From Himantopus leucocephalus (Eukaryota; Chordata; Aves; Charadriiformes; Recurvirostridae), in contig RSEF01000005.1 in NCBI GenBank assembly GCA_003993805.1, forward strand, positions 17,443,152 through 17,507,151: a DNA stretch of 64,000 bases, read 5' to 3'. Within the stretch, counting starts at the first letter, position 1, and every line of letters starts with the position of its first letter. This document shows positions 24,640 through 34,929 of the stretch, piece after piece. The notes beneath the pieces were generated by a model. It made no database searches. It was not told the DNA's origin and worked only from the letters and a program-made list of their open reading frames with translations. A program made the position numbers and the translations under genes.

Positions 24640-24960
24640 TTTCTGTTCTGGTGTAATTATGACAGGTAATATAAAATCAGCTGAGATCTGTGTTGGCAGT
24701 CTCATTTGGAACATAATGGACTAATGGTCCCTTCAGTTTAATTAAGGATCTTTCCAATGAACTATAAATTAATCTGAATTAAAAGTGTTTATTTCAAATG
24801 GGAGTGTATACAAAAAGACTTAATGCTGTTCCACTAATCAAAATTTGCACTCTTAATTATTTTGAATTCATTTCCCAAGAGCGCACATGACATTTTTATT
24901 GGTATAAATACCAGTCAGACATGTGGCAGGTGTTTTGAAAGGGAAATATTTTTGTCTTTT
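24640..24960. promoter_or_regulatory. candidate conserved non-coding block rich in TAAT words
   Basis: A distinctly AT-rich, non-repetitive island in GC-richer DNA. Homeodomain-type cores recur: gtgtaattatg, gtttaattaagg, aaattaatctgaattaaaag, ccactaatcaa and cttaattatttt. A tataaata word occurs near 24904. The clustering of at least six TAAT/ATTA cores in about 300 bases is more than its neighbours show. There is no coding evidence. I regard it as one of the better enhancer candidates in the window, though unproven. Confidence 0.35.
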
Positions 24961-26140
24961 AAGGGGTGCAACACTTGATATAAATACATCTTTTAAGCAC
25001 CTTGTGCCTGTACCTCCTTCCCAGGCAAGAATAAGCTATGACAATGTAAAGGATGCTGCTTTAATTTTACAGGGATATATATATATATGGAAAAAAATGA
25101 CTGGGAAAGTTGTTCCACTTCAGCTACTCCAACAGCTCTAAATCAATGCAACTTCTGAATGCTAACAAGGCTTGAAGCAGTGGCCAGAAGGTGACAGCAG
25201 AAGTATCTGTGGTGGTTTGTGATCTGTTTTTACTCCCATCCCCTCCTCTCTCCCTCCTCACCAAGCTGCTCAGTATTCTCTGACTGCTCAGGATTGATGC
25301 ACCCATAGCAGAGATGGTGGGAAGGGTTGGGGAAAGTCTTCTTGTCCCCACAGCACATTCAACTGGCTCTAACTTGGACTGCCATGGTCACCTCTGAAGT
25401 TCCCCCACTGCCCAGCTGGATCCCTTTAGGAAAGAGCAGCCGCAAATCACTTTTCTGTGCAGGAGAAGCACCCCTGGAGCCCCCCATCCAGCACAGCCAC
25501 TGGGGCATGGATTCAAAAGGAGCATAACTATATTCATCAAAATCTGCATTGCAAAAAAGATCTTTAAGGTACTGCGTTTTGCTCTACCGTCCTTAATGCT
25601 GCTATTGAGAGTGGGTGGTTTTCAGTGCAGGCCAGGGCAGTCCTCAGCCCCCTGCACAGTGGGACCCAGGGAAACAACCCACTTGTGTTTGAGTTGTGAT
25701 ACCACCCAGATGATCAAACAGAAACCACTGCTCCACCGGGGATGTCACCATCTCAGCACAAACCACAAGGGTGACGAGGTGATGACCTTTGCTTTGGAGA
25801 AGAGATACCAGAGCCCGGAGCTCAGTTACATTTCTGCAATACAAGGAAACCTGAGGGTGGCTGAGTCAGTCCGTGAACAACCCGTCTGGCATCACCCAAG
25901 AAATCAGCTGCAGAGTCAAGAGCTGAAGCCTGCTTTTCTGCGTGCAGCTCAGGTGCTTGCAGGCACTTGCAGGTGCGTAGGAGTGAGCTCATCCTGGGAA
26001 AGAGAGACCAGTGGACTTTAGATGGGAGAAGAGCCATGGCTTACCATTGCTCCCACGTCCTGCTGGCTCAGGGTAAAGCAGCGTCCAAGCTGGCTTTCAA
26101 ACCCAAGGCAGCTCCTCTGTCAGAAAGTGAAAGAGGCCAG

Positions 26141-26141
26141 N
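26141..26141. other. single undetermined base
   Basis: One N inside aagaggccag-N-ggcccctgg, 75 bases before the 28-base C run. It marks local consensus uncertainty in the assembly. Confidence 0.95.
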
Positions 26142-26211
26142 GGCCCCTGGAAATGTGAATCCCCTCCCTGTGTATTTTCTGCAACTCAGCTGTTTGCTTC
26201 TCGTCCGTGCG

Positions 26212-26215
<4 letters not shown>

Positions 26216-26243
<28 letters not shown>
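26216..26243 (+). repeat. 28-base poly-C run
   Basis: An uninterrupted run of 28 C, preceded by gtgtg and followed by gcctca. Peptides read through it are polyproline and artefactual. The complementary strand could form G-quadruplexes. A run of the same length with matching flanks occurs in inverted orientation at 34896-34923. Confidence 0.95.
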
Positions 26244-27494
26244 GCCTCAGGGTCTTGGGCCTGAAAGGCAGAGAAAAAGGGCTTGTTGACCTGATGTTAA
26301 CCTTCAGCTGTCAGCCCTTCAGCTCCCTGGTCCTCACATGCTGCTGCTTAATCCAGGAGGAAAAAAGTACAAAGCCTGCCCAAAGCCTGTGCCATCTCAT
26401 TAACATCTGGCTTAAGCGAGATTTGTGTCCTGCACTATGGGTGCAGCAGCTCCAGTTTTAATCGTGCTTTCTTCTGCCACTGCCTTCCTGGGATGTCCTG
26501 GTGGCATAGGGTTTATTAGAGCTTCTGCAGCACCATGCTTTATTGCTGGGATCCCGAGGTGATCACCAGCTTGTGAAAAGTAAGCCAGGGAGAGGCATTG
26601 GCATTTTTTGGCTTCATGAAAACTTGAAAAGACCTCTCTGTGAAGTTGCATGGTTCTTCTTTTGGCCAAGATGAGGTGGTTCCCAATAGGCACAAGACAC
26701 AAGAATGGGTCTGGCTGGTGCCTGGCACCTCTTCTTGGGGTTGGTGATCCCACGAGGCCATAAACGTCAGACTGCAGTGTCTTACTTGCCATCATGTCCC
26801 TCATTGTATGTATCCAGAGTAAGGGAAGGTCAGAGGGATGGTCAAGGAAGACATCATATGGGAGGGACAACAAGGAGCACATGGGCATCTTGAGCCTCAG
26901 CCTGCTGTCTCCTGCCCCCATGCTTGTGCAGACTTCACTTCATTAAACATTAAGCTCTGCAGTTGCCTGAACTAGCAAATATTACATGTGGTTCAGCACA
27001 CATGAAATTGGCAGGGGGACCCACTGCCCCAGGGGTTGGCATGGGGCTGGCAAAGGCTTCCTCTTCCCAGCTGGGAGCTGGCGCTGGTGAGAGTGTGTTT
27101 CCATCTGACAAGCAGGTTGGAGGAGGGAGGTGAGTGACTTTGTGCTGTCTAATGTGAGCAGTGTGCTTTTGGTGGTGGAGAAACATGGCCATAGGCTGAA
27201 TAGGGTTGTGTGAGATTGGAGATGGAGCTTCAATCCTATAAGAGATGGATGATCCTCTGTAGGCTTGGTGGGATTCTTCAGTGGAAGGGCCTCTGCTTCT
27301 GCTACGTGTAACCCTTTAGCAATAAGTCTGTTGAGGCTGCAGCTTCATTTCTTTGATGTAGACTAGCAGTTGAGGACACGCACTACAGGCAGAAATCACT
27401 CGCTGACCAGCTTTCCTGATGATAAGCTGTAGGACAGCTCTGATCCTGGGACACCTAATGGGGCAAGACTGGGATCCGCATGGCTGCTTAGTCA

Positions 27495-28060
27495 TGAGTA
27501 AGGAGAAACTCCTGTGCTAGGTCAGACCAAGGGTCTGAATCACTGAGTGTCCTAGGGACCCTTCAGGGAGCAGTAGGAGCTCCCAAGGGCATGTTGCTTA
27601 GCACCGCCTCAATTCCCACCCCTTGTCATCTTCTCCAGGAGTGAGGTTCACCTGGGCAGAGTGTGACCTGTATGTCCCCTCACCATTCTCTACTAACACA
27701 GGTCAAGAGCACAGCCCCACGTGCTTCCTGAACAGCATGTGTCTGTATTATTAGTCCAGATGAATATTTTTTTTTTTGCCACCAACTTGTCCCATCTCGT
27801 CTGGAACACACATAAAAGCTCACAGCCAACAGCACCCTTGGGCAAGGAGCTCCCCAGGTCTGTCCCCCACTGCATGAGGACCTGTGTGCTTTGAAATCAA
27901 CTCCAATTTTTGCACTGGAAAGAGGCAGCAAGGCCAATCCCTATCAGCCTTCTTTGGGCCCTGCATGATTTTGTAGCCCTCTACCATAATCTCTTCAGTC
28001 ATGTCTTTTCCAGACTGAGGAGCCCTCGTGTGCACAAGTCCTTGCTTGCAGGGAAGCTCC
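27495..28060 (-). mobile_element. ancient CR1/L3-like LINE 3' end, antisense
   Basis: On the minus strand, 27958-27975 reads YKIMQG, matching the family segment YKIMTG that follows [12 protein letters not shown]. Upstream on that strand, ctccagactg-like sequence at 28006-28020 corresponds to the KRRLRGD region. Further along, the complement of ggcaaggagctccccaggt (about 27840-27860) matches the LWNSLPE-type segment. The far 3' part, ctaggtcagaccaagggtct at 27517-27536, is the characteristic GGTCTGACC tail found in this old amniote LINE group. All pieces are in the right order and spacing. The frame is broken and the copy is ancient and inactive. Confidence 0.75.
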
Positions 28061-29444
28061 TCGAGACCTTTGATCCTGCTTCATCCCCTTCTCCATGTTG
28101 CCCTATTATGTTTTGGGTTTGAGGCTGCAAAGAGGTGCCTTTTGGGGCACAGGTCAGCGTGGTGGCTTGGAGAGCATGCCTGCCCTGCAGCTCTTGCTCC
28201 CTCCAGATGCTGCTGTTTCTTGGCTGCAGGCTGTGCCAGCTCCTGTGATCCCGTTTGCTTAAGTAATTGGCACTACATACCATGCATAACCAGCTTCATT
28301 TTGGTTTGTATTTTTATCCAGGACTCTCTCCTCTGAAGGGTAGAGGTGATGTCTGGATGTTCTTATGAGCACTGGGCTGTCTCCTGACTGCAAAGCCGTC
28401 CTCCCAGTGTTAAATCTGCTTGGTTTTCCTGCAGAGACCGCATGGTGTGTAAGGTACCACAGGCAAGATCCTGGTGTTGCCTGAGAGATGAAGGGAACAC
28501 ATTTAGCCCTGTACCAGCTCCTTCCCTTTGCTTTTGTCCCAGGTAAAACGTATTTACAAGACAACATAGAAAAGCAAAGCAAGCAAACAAACCTCACTGT
28601 GGTCAATTCTCTCCTGGCTTATTTCATGCTGATAAGTCAGTGATGGACTCAAACTGGAACTTGAAACTTCTTTGAAGGCATTCAGCCTATTAAAAAAACA
28701 AGACCTAGCTGCACGGTTTGGGTCCCGAGATGAACTTTGCTGCAGGTGAGGCTGTGATATGAATCTGCCTGGAGAAACAATAACTTTTTTGTTTAAAATG
28801 TTTCTTTGCTACAATTTTTCCTTCCTCTTGGCCCCACCACAAACCTGTTCTCACCACTCAGCTCTAATCTTTTCTTTGGCAGCTAAAACTATTATCTTTA
28901 TTGTTTCAGGGCTTGGCTTCTTCCTGTTAGATCTCCTAATTGGATTTTTACTCTCCGATCCATTTAGTCTCTTCTGTGCATTCAGTAAAACCCTTTAACC
29001 CTTCAGCACCCGTCTGCCTGACTAACCAGTTACCCTTGAAGTTGCTCCTCTCCCCACGCTGCTCTGATTTATCTCCTCTCCCTGATTTGCATGGGTACAG
29101 CTTTCCTAAGCAACGGCTGTCACCTGCAGTCTCACTGTCTGTAGATAGCATGCTTCATCACCATCTCCTTTGCTCTTTGCCGTCTGAAAAGACTTGTTGA
29201 ATTTTAACCAAGAATAAGCAAAACAACCTACACCACCCTTTAAAAGGAGGTCTGAGGTCACTCTAGGGCCAAAATCATTCAGAAATTATGACATTTTAGT
29301 TGTGACTAGCAAAAGGCTGCTGCTTTGTCCAGATTGGCCTCCCACCTCAGAGGAGAATGACCAGTCCAGCAAGACCAGGTGTCAGTCATGTATTTCTTGC
29401 TGTGTCTTAAGAGTATTAGCAGCCACAAGAGAGGTAATACAGCA
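28061..29444. other. stretch without recognisable genes
   Basis: No exon, RNA gene or clear transposon was identified. The sequence is mixed, with a T-rich section at about 28.78-28.95 kb whose plus-strand frame gives a hydrophobic peptide. I read that as a by-product of pyrimidine-rich sequence rather than a membrane protein. Confidence 0.5.
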
Positions 29445-29675
29445 GTGGGGCTGTGTCCACTTCTGGCTCTGCCATGGGCATCTGGGCCCCTGGGCAGGTT
29501 GCTCAACCCTTCCGCTCCTCTACATCCTCTTTGGAAAATGCAGACCATAAAATGTGCTTTCTTTGACGTCTCATCAATCTTGCACCTTCAGCTTGCAAGC
29601 TCTGTGCGACAGGGTCTTGCCTATGCAGTGCCTCACATAACGGGGTCAGAGTCTTCACTGGAGGCTTCAAGCATG
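29445..29675 (+). mobile_element. MIR/CORE-type SINE remnant
   Basis: The order of segments matches the old amniote tRNA-derived SINE family. First comes cttctggctctgcca, then gggcaggttgctcaaccctt (family: gggcaagtcacttaacct), then ggaaaatgcagaccata (family: gtaaaatggggataata). These are followed by the downstream tail segments gcaagctctgtgcgacaggg and atgcagtgcctcacataacggggtc. Divergence is high but the collinearity is convincing. The tRNA-like promoter part is missing or too decayed to recognise. Confidence 0.65.
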
Positions 29676-32600
29676 CCAAGAATGATCCAATTGCATTGCA
29701 GGTGCTTTCTCTACAGCTGCAATATTCTCCGTCCTCCATGCCAGCAATGATCTCTGTCCTCTCCACCAGTAAATCAGTACAAGTGGGAAAATCATGCTTT
29801 GATTTATCCCACCAGTAGGTACACTCAAAGCTGTCCTATGAGCATGGGTGAGATGGTGATGGTATCTAGCATGGTGGGGACTTGGGTACCCCATATCCAA
29901 AGAAGAGGCTGTCGGGTTTCATAGCCTAAGCCATGAGGCTCATCTCATGGGAGGAAGACAGAGCCGACACACTGGCATCATGCCACTGGTCTGATTTTTC
30001 CATCGGACCATGCAGTGATGCAGCACTGTGATTTTCAAGCAGCTGGAATCTTCGCTTGTAATGTATTGAGGCACAGTGAAGCAAGCTCAGGTCAATCAAG
30101 CCTGGTGGTGGCAGAGCTGGTGGAATAAGATCTCCTCTTAGCAAGGTGCTGAGATGTAAATACAAAGGGAGGAAAAAGGGGGAGAAGGGGTACCAATATC
30201 CCTACCACCTGCCTGCTCAAGGCAGGTCCAGGTGCCTGGCTCTTGACAGGCCTTGACGGACCTGGTCCCTCTCCTCCTTTCATGCTTTTTTCCAGCCTTT
30301 TAACAACCTCGGTGCCTTTGTGTTTGTAATACTGGAGCACGTTGCCATGGTTAAAGCTGTTATTCACAGCAGGGTTTGCATCTTACCTGTGAGACAGATA
30401 GATATGGAGATGGAGATGTGCATGAATACGTGTGTTTACCCTCATTCCAGTTCCCATTGGGCACATGGAAAAACAAATCTGATGGGGAAGGAAAACCCTT
30501 CAGGGGGAATGGGGAGAGAGGGAGAATGCTACCTTGGAGGAGTTTGTCTGAGGAAGACATAGGCTAAGCCAAAATTATGGGAAAGAAGAGATGATCACCT
30601 GAGAGCAGGTGATGGGGGGAGAGCAGAGCTGGGCATATGTTTGTTGTTATTATTGGGCCAAGAAAATACACAACTTCAAGCTGTGTCTATTCTAAGGTTA
30701 CAGTGTCCATGTGTAAAAGCAGGGGTCACAGTTCCCTCCCTGTACACCGTTCCCGCACTGGCAGTGCCAACACAACTTTCCTCCTCACCCCTGGCATTTT
30801 TCTGGGGTCTGGTTGCTCCGAGTGCTAAAAGGGGTTGCAGCTTTTCTTTTTTCTTTTATTTTCAGATGTGCTTATCAAATATATATATTCTTAATTTTAC
30901 TTTATTCTTATTCTTCTTTTATAATATTATTTATTTGAGGTAAGGGGGAGACAGAGAATCAGGGTTTTGGCACATTTCACAGGGTATTCTTGCCCAGAGA
31001 AAAGTGATAGCAAAAACATTGGCTTTTAGACTTTTAGGGTTTTTGGCTTCGGTGTATCAGGCCAAGATCATTTCATTGTTGTTACTTAGAGACTGATTCA
31101 GAATAATCTGCTAGGAAAGATGGACCAGGTTCCTGAGTTTTGTGGCTAATGTTATTATGCAAGTTTGAATTGATGGGACAGTTCTGAATTGCTTCACTCA
31201 AATATGCATTGAATCAATAACTGCTGGGCCCTCTTCCAGCCCCTCCAGAAACAGCTGATTTATTTCTCTCCTTTCACCAGCCCACCAGCTCTGTTGGTGG
31301 CTAGCTGGGGATTTTGGGCAGCTCCCAAAGGAAGATTGAAGGGAAATCACACTGTGCTTCTGCATCCAGATATGGTCTTATCCCATTGTGCCACTGCATC
31401 AGTGTGTGTGATGTTGTGTGGCTGTGGATAGGACATCTGCACCAATAATAGGCAGAGCAGATCTTGCTTGGAGAAGCAAGAAGGGACAAAATGGAGCCAC
31501 TGGACCCTGGAAAAGACTACATGCTTGCTGCCCTGGATGATTAACTGGTTGAGTCTGCTCTGCCCCACCACTGGGTTAGTTTAGCACATTTCATTGCTAT
31601 CTTTTAGCCTTGTCACATGACGTGACTCATGGCAACATGGTGAAGGAGGTTTCTGCTGGGACCCTCTCCCATTATAACCCTTTCAAAGGGTCTGTGGTCA
31701 GATGTCCCGTCTGTCTGGACAGATGTCTGTTGTCCAGGAACACAACAGCTTTGCTGACAGGTTGGCTGCAGGAGAGCTGTGCAAAAGGGGATTTTGTGCT
31801 CCCTCCCCGTGCTGGCAGCAGCAGCAGCATCTGCAGCTCTGGAAAGAGCTGGTGAGTCCTGGAGGAGGGAGCTGAGCTCAGTCACCGAATCCAGCAGTGC
31901 TGCCCATGCCTGGACAAAATGCATGCAGCTGGTTGGTGGTGGCTCCTAGCTAAGGCGTGAGCCCCAGGCCCTCTGGAGTATTTTGGTATCTCACATCCTT
32001 TGATTTTGCCCGCAGGCAGGACTCGTCTCCCATCTAGCATGAGGCACTTGACTGTGCCTGGTTATACCTGGCTCCTGCCTATGTGGAGGAGGGAGATGGC
32101 AACTCTAGGAGCTGAGTCAGCCACCTAAGAGAGAAGTCGCTCTCAAGTGTGTTTTTTCCATTGACTGAAAATCTCCCCAGGAGACTGGGACCCAAGATTA
32201 GCTGCCTACGTTAAAACCTGAGATAAGAGATGGTGAGTCAGGGGGCTGCAATTCACTCCTGGCTTAGGTAGGGACAGATGGGTAGAGGATAAAGGAAAAC
32301 ACTTTCAAGCATGTGGAAGAAGTGCAGAAATGGCTCTTTCTCTACCAGAGAAATGCTGGTGGAACCCCAGGTCAGTGTTTCTGACAGCTTCATCCACAAG
32401 CCCCACTGCTGGCCAGGGCTGGCTGTTTGCCTCTTGCATGGATGCAACATTGCAGCTCAGTGCTGTGTGTCGTTACACCACAGCGGTGCCCAGCCAGCCA
32501 GGTCTTACTGCTTTGCAATTTTGTTCAGTGCTCATAACCTGCTATTAAAAGCACTAGCAGCACTGGTGGGGATGTCCTTTCATATCCGCCTGGCTCCATG

Positions 32601-34499
32601 CTGATACACACCTGCTCTCTTGCCACATTGTCTGTTCCCTTTGGGAAGACACCCAGAAATGTCTCTGTTTTCACCCTTCTGCGCTGTGTGCTGGTGGGGC
32701 TGCAGCCCTGCCTGGCAGATGCCACCTGCCCCGAGCTTTGTAATTGGGGTGATGGAGCTAATGAGGAGGTGAAATCCATCCCATTGCTTTCTGTGATTGG
32801 TGTTCCCCTTCTCCTCCTACATTGAGTCAATGGAGAAATCTGGTGTTTGAGTGAAATGAGGGACATCTGTAACTGTGGTCCTACCAGCACTGCTGGAGGC
32901 TGATGCCAAGGATGAGCAGAGCAACCTCAGAGCCACACAGACACTTCCTTGTGCATTTGTCTGCTCTGTAAAGTCACCACAAATTAACCGTAGGTATGTC
33001 CTGAAAATGAATGAGTTAAAGTCCTTTACAGCTTCACGTGGGCCACCTTCTCAGAAACAGTGTCCTTAATTTAGTCATACCTCATTCATGAGGTGCTGTA
33101 TTGAGCCTGAAGGTGAGGAAGACAATCTAGGTGCTTGATACAGTACAGGCCACACGTGGGTTCAGTGGGAAAAGGCTGCTACAGCTCAACCGCATCTGCC
33201 TGCAGAGCGGAGCAGGGTGAGGAGCCAGCCTGTTTGTGTTAATTGTTGCCAGCACCGGGTGGCAAGCAAACCAGCCCGAGTGCTGGCCGCAGGAGTGGAT
33301 TGCACCTCAGTGGCGTAGCTAATTAATGGAGTGAAATGAGTGTTTGGGAGGTGGTATAATGGAGAGGTGAGTCAGGCACAGCACCACACATACCTGATCC
33401 TACGGTTCCTCCCTCCAGTGTGCCCAGACCAAGCTTTGGGTCTTCTTCTCTTGGGAGCTGGCAAAACCTCCATTGTCTTCTGCTGGGGAGAATAAATGAC
33501 AGGCAGTGCAGTTAGCAGAAACCAGGTACACTTATCCAAGAGGTTCAGCATCTGCTCTGGGCATGGAGGATGTTATCCTGCAACTTCATCCCACGAGCAG
33601 GAAGGAAATCCACATAGATGCCTGGGTTGGACGGTCTAAGGGTCTCGAGGGGAGGACCTCTGCCAGGATACCTGGGTCCCTGTTGTCATCCTTATCGTCC
33701 ACCTCCCTACCACCATCACCAAGGTGATGTGGAGGTCTCTCTTCAGTACCAGCCCAGGCACCTGGACCTACCCCACCTTGGGAAGGAGGTGGTGGGTCTA
33801 ACCCTCCCCAGCTGTTGGCAATTGAAATGCACCTGTTCCCTCTGCTGGCACCGAAGAAGCAAAGGGCATGCTATGGCTGCTTCTTTCACTCAGGTGTGCA
33901 CCTTGGTAGCAGCTGCACATGTTTGAGCAGGGATGCCAGCACCAAGGATGGTCTGTCTACATTGTGCACCTGAGTTCCCTATACTCACGAAGGGCTTACG
34001 GCTCCAGTTCTGGGCTCTATAGAAAATATCTTGCAGGGCCTGGCTGGGAGAAAACATGCCCTTGTGACCATACCTGAGCCAGAAAGCATCCCTGAAGTGG
34101 TGAGTTTGTGGGTCTGGGCCCACACTGTGTGGTCTGGGGCAGAGCTGGGCAGGTGGAAGTGGCCACACTGGGGGCACGAGGAGCACCCTGTCAGTGCTGG
34201 GGAAGTTCCATTGCTCCTGGGCAGAGGTGACCTGGGCACTGGCTGTCCCCAGTGGGGTGACCAATGGGGTCTGGGCTGGAGCCGGGAGGTGGAGAGAGAG
34301 GACACGCAGAAGAGCCCAGGTTTTCAAACTCAGTTTTGTCAGTTGGAGGGAAGAGCTCTTCTCCCTTCCCTTCTCCACGGCACTTTTGTTTTCCGCAGCC
34401 CAACAGAAGAGGCTTCCAGTAAGTGGCAGGGGTGGGGGCAGAGCCCACCCGCACAAAGGCAGCTCTCCACGGGCTGTGTGACCGCTGTCACGCTTTTTC

Positions 34500-34800
34500 A
34501 CTCAGATAAACGCTGGCAGCTGATGACGTGGTGCTGGTGCTCCCCAGCCTCGGGGCTGATTGGTCCCAGTTCGGGTTTGAACGCCGAGGTGTCCTGGCAA
34601 CGAGAAGCAGAGGAGACAGACTTTCCCATCCCCACTCTGGGAGCACAGCGGGTGCTGGGGAAAGGCAGGCGCTGCAGAGTGAGGAGCGGCACACGGGGCC
34701 ACTGGCTCTCCTCCTCCAGGTACCCCCTGCGCGGTCCAGGCCCGAATCCTGTCCCCGGCTCTGGAGTTGGGATGAGTTTCGCTCATTTTGCACTGGGGGT
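34500..34800. promoter_or_regulatory. possible minor promoter or enhancer with CRE, CCAAT and RFX-like sites
   Basis: A CpG-richer spot with spaced promoter-type motifs: TGACGTGG at 34524-34531 (CRE-like), the inverted CCAAT box ATTGG at 34559-34563, and GGCAAC at 34596-34601 within cctggcaacg (half of an RFX X-box). The three lie about 35 bases apart in one direction, a spacing often seen near transcription starts. A possible splice donor cag/gtaccc occurs at 34719/34720. There is no true CpG island and no transcript evidence, so this is weak. Confidence 0.28.
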
Positions 34801-34895
34801 GTCAGGTGGCCGCCATCGGCATTGACTTTGCATGTGTCTCAGCCAGCACTTGCGCTCCTGCATAGACACAGCAGCGGAGGAGCTTGGTTTAAGGC

Positions 34896-34923
<28 letters not shown>
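34896..34923 (+). repeat. 28-base poly-G run
   Basis: An uninterrupted run of 28 G preceded by ttaaggc and followed by cacac and an undetermined base at 34929. It is a strong G-quadruplex candidate. Its length, and the flanks read in complement (gtgtg before and gcct after the C run), match the C run at 26216-26243. Peptides with polyglycine from this position are artefacts. Confidence 0.95.
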
Positions 34924-34927
<4 letters not shown>

Positions 34928-34928
34928 C

Positions 34929-34929
34929 N
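34929..34929. other. single undetermined base
   Basis: One N six bases after the poly-G run. It is most simply explained by a consensus failure next to a long homopolymer. Confidence 0.95.

Larger units (their letters stand above)
23201..27494. other. stretch without recognisable genes
   Basis: No exon, RNA gene or recognisable transposon. The stretch contains a candidate conserved block at 24.64-24.96 kb, an (AT)n run near 25.08 kb, one undetermined base at 26141 and a 28-base C run at 26216. Overlapping open frames of up to 173 codons show no recognisable domain. Confidence 0.55.

Noticed and set aside
28759..28998. Possible small membrane protein (hydrophobic 79-codon frame)
   Set aside because: The hydrophobicity comes from T-rich sequence. 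No conserved family, no promoter, and a competing frame overlaps it.
34031..34825. 264-codon plus-strand frame
   Set aside because: It starts at TTG, is tryptophan/glycine/serine rich with no domain, and equally long minus-strand frames overlap it.
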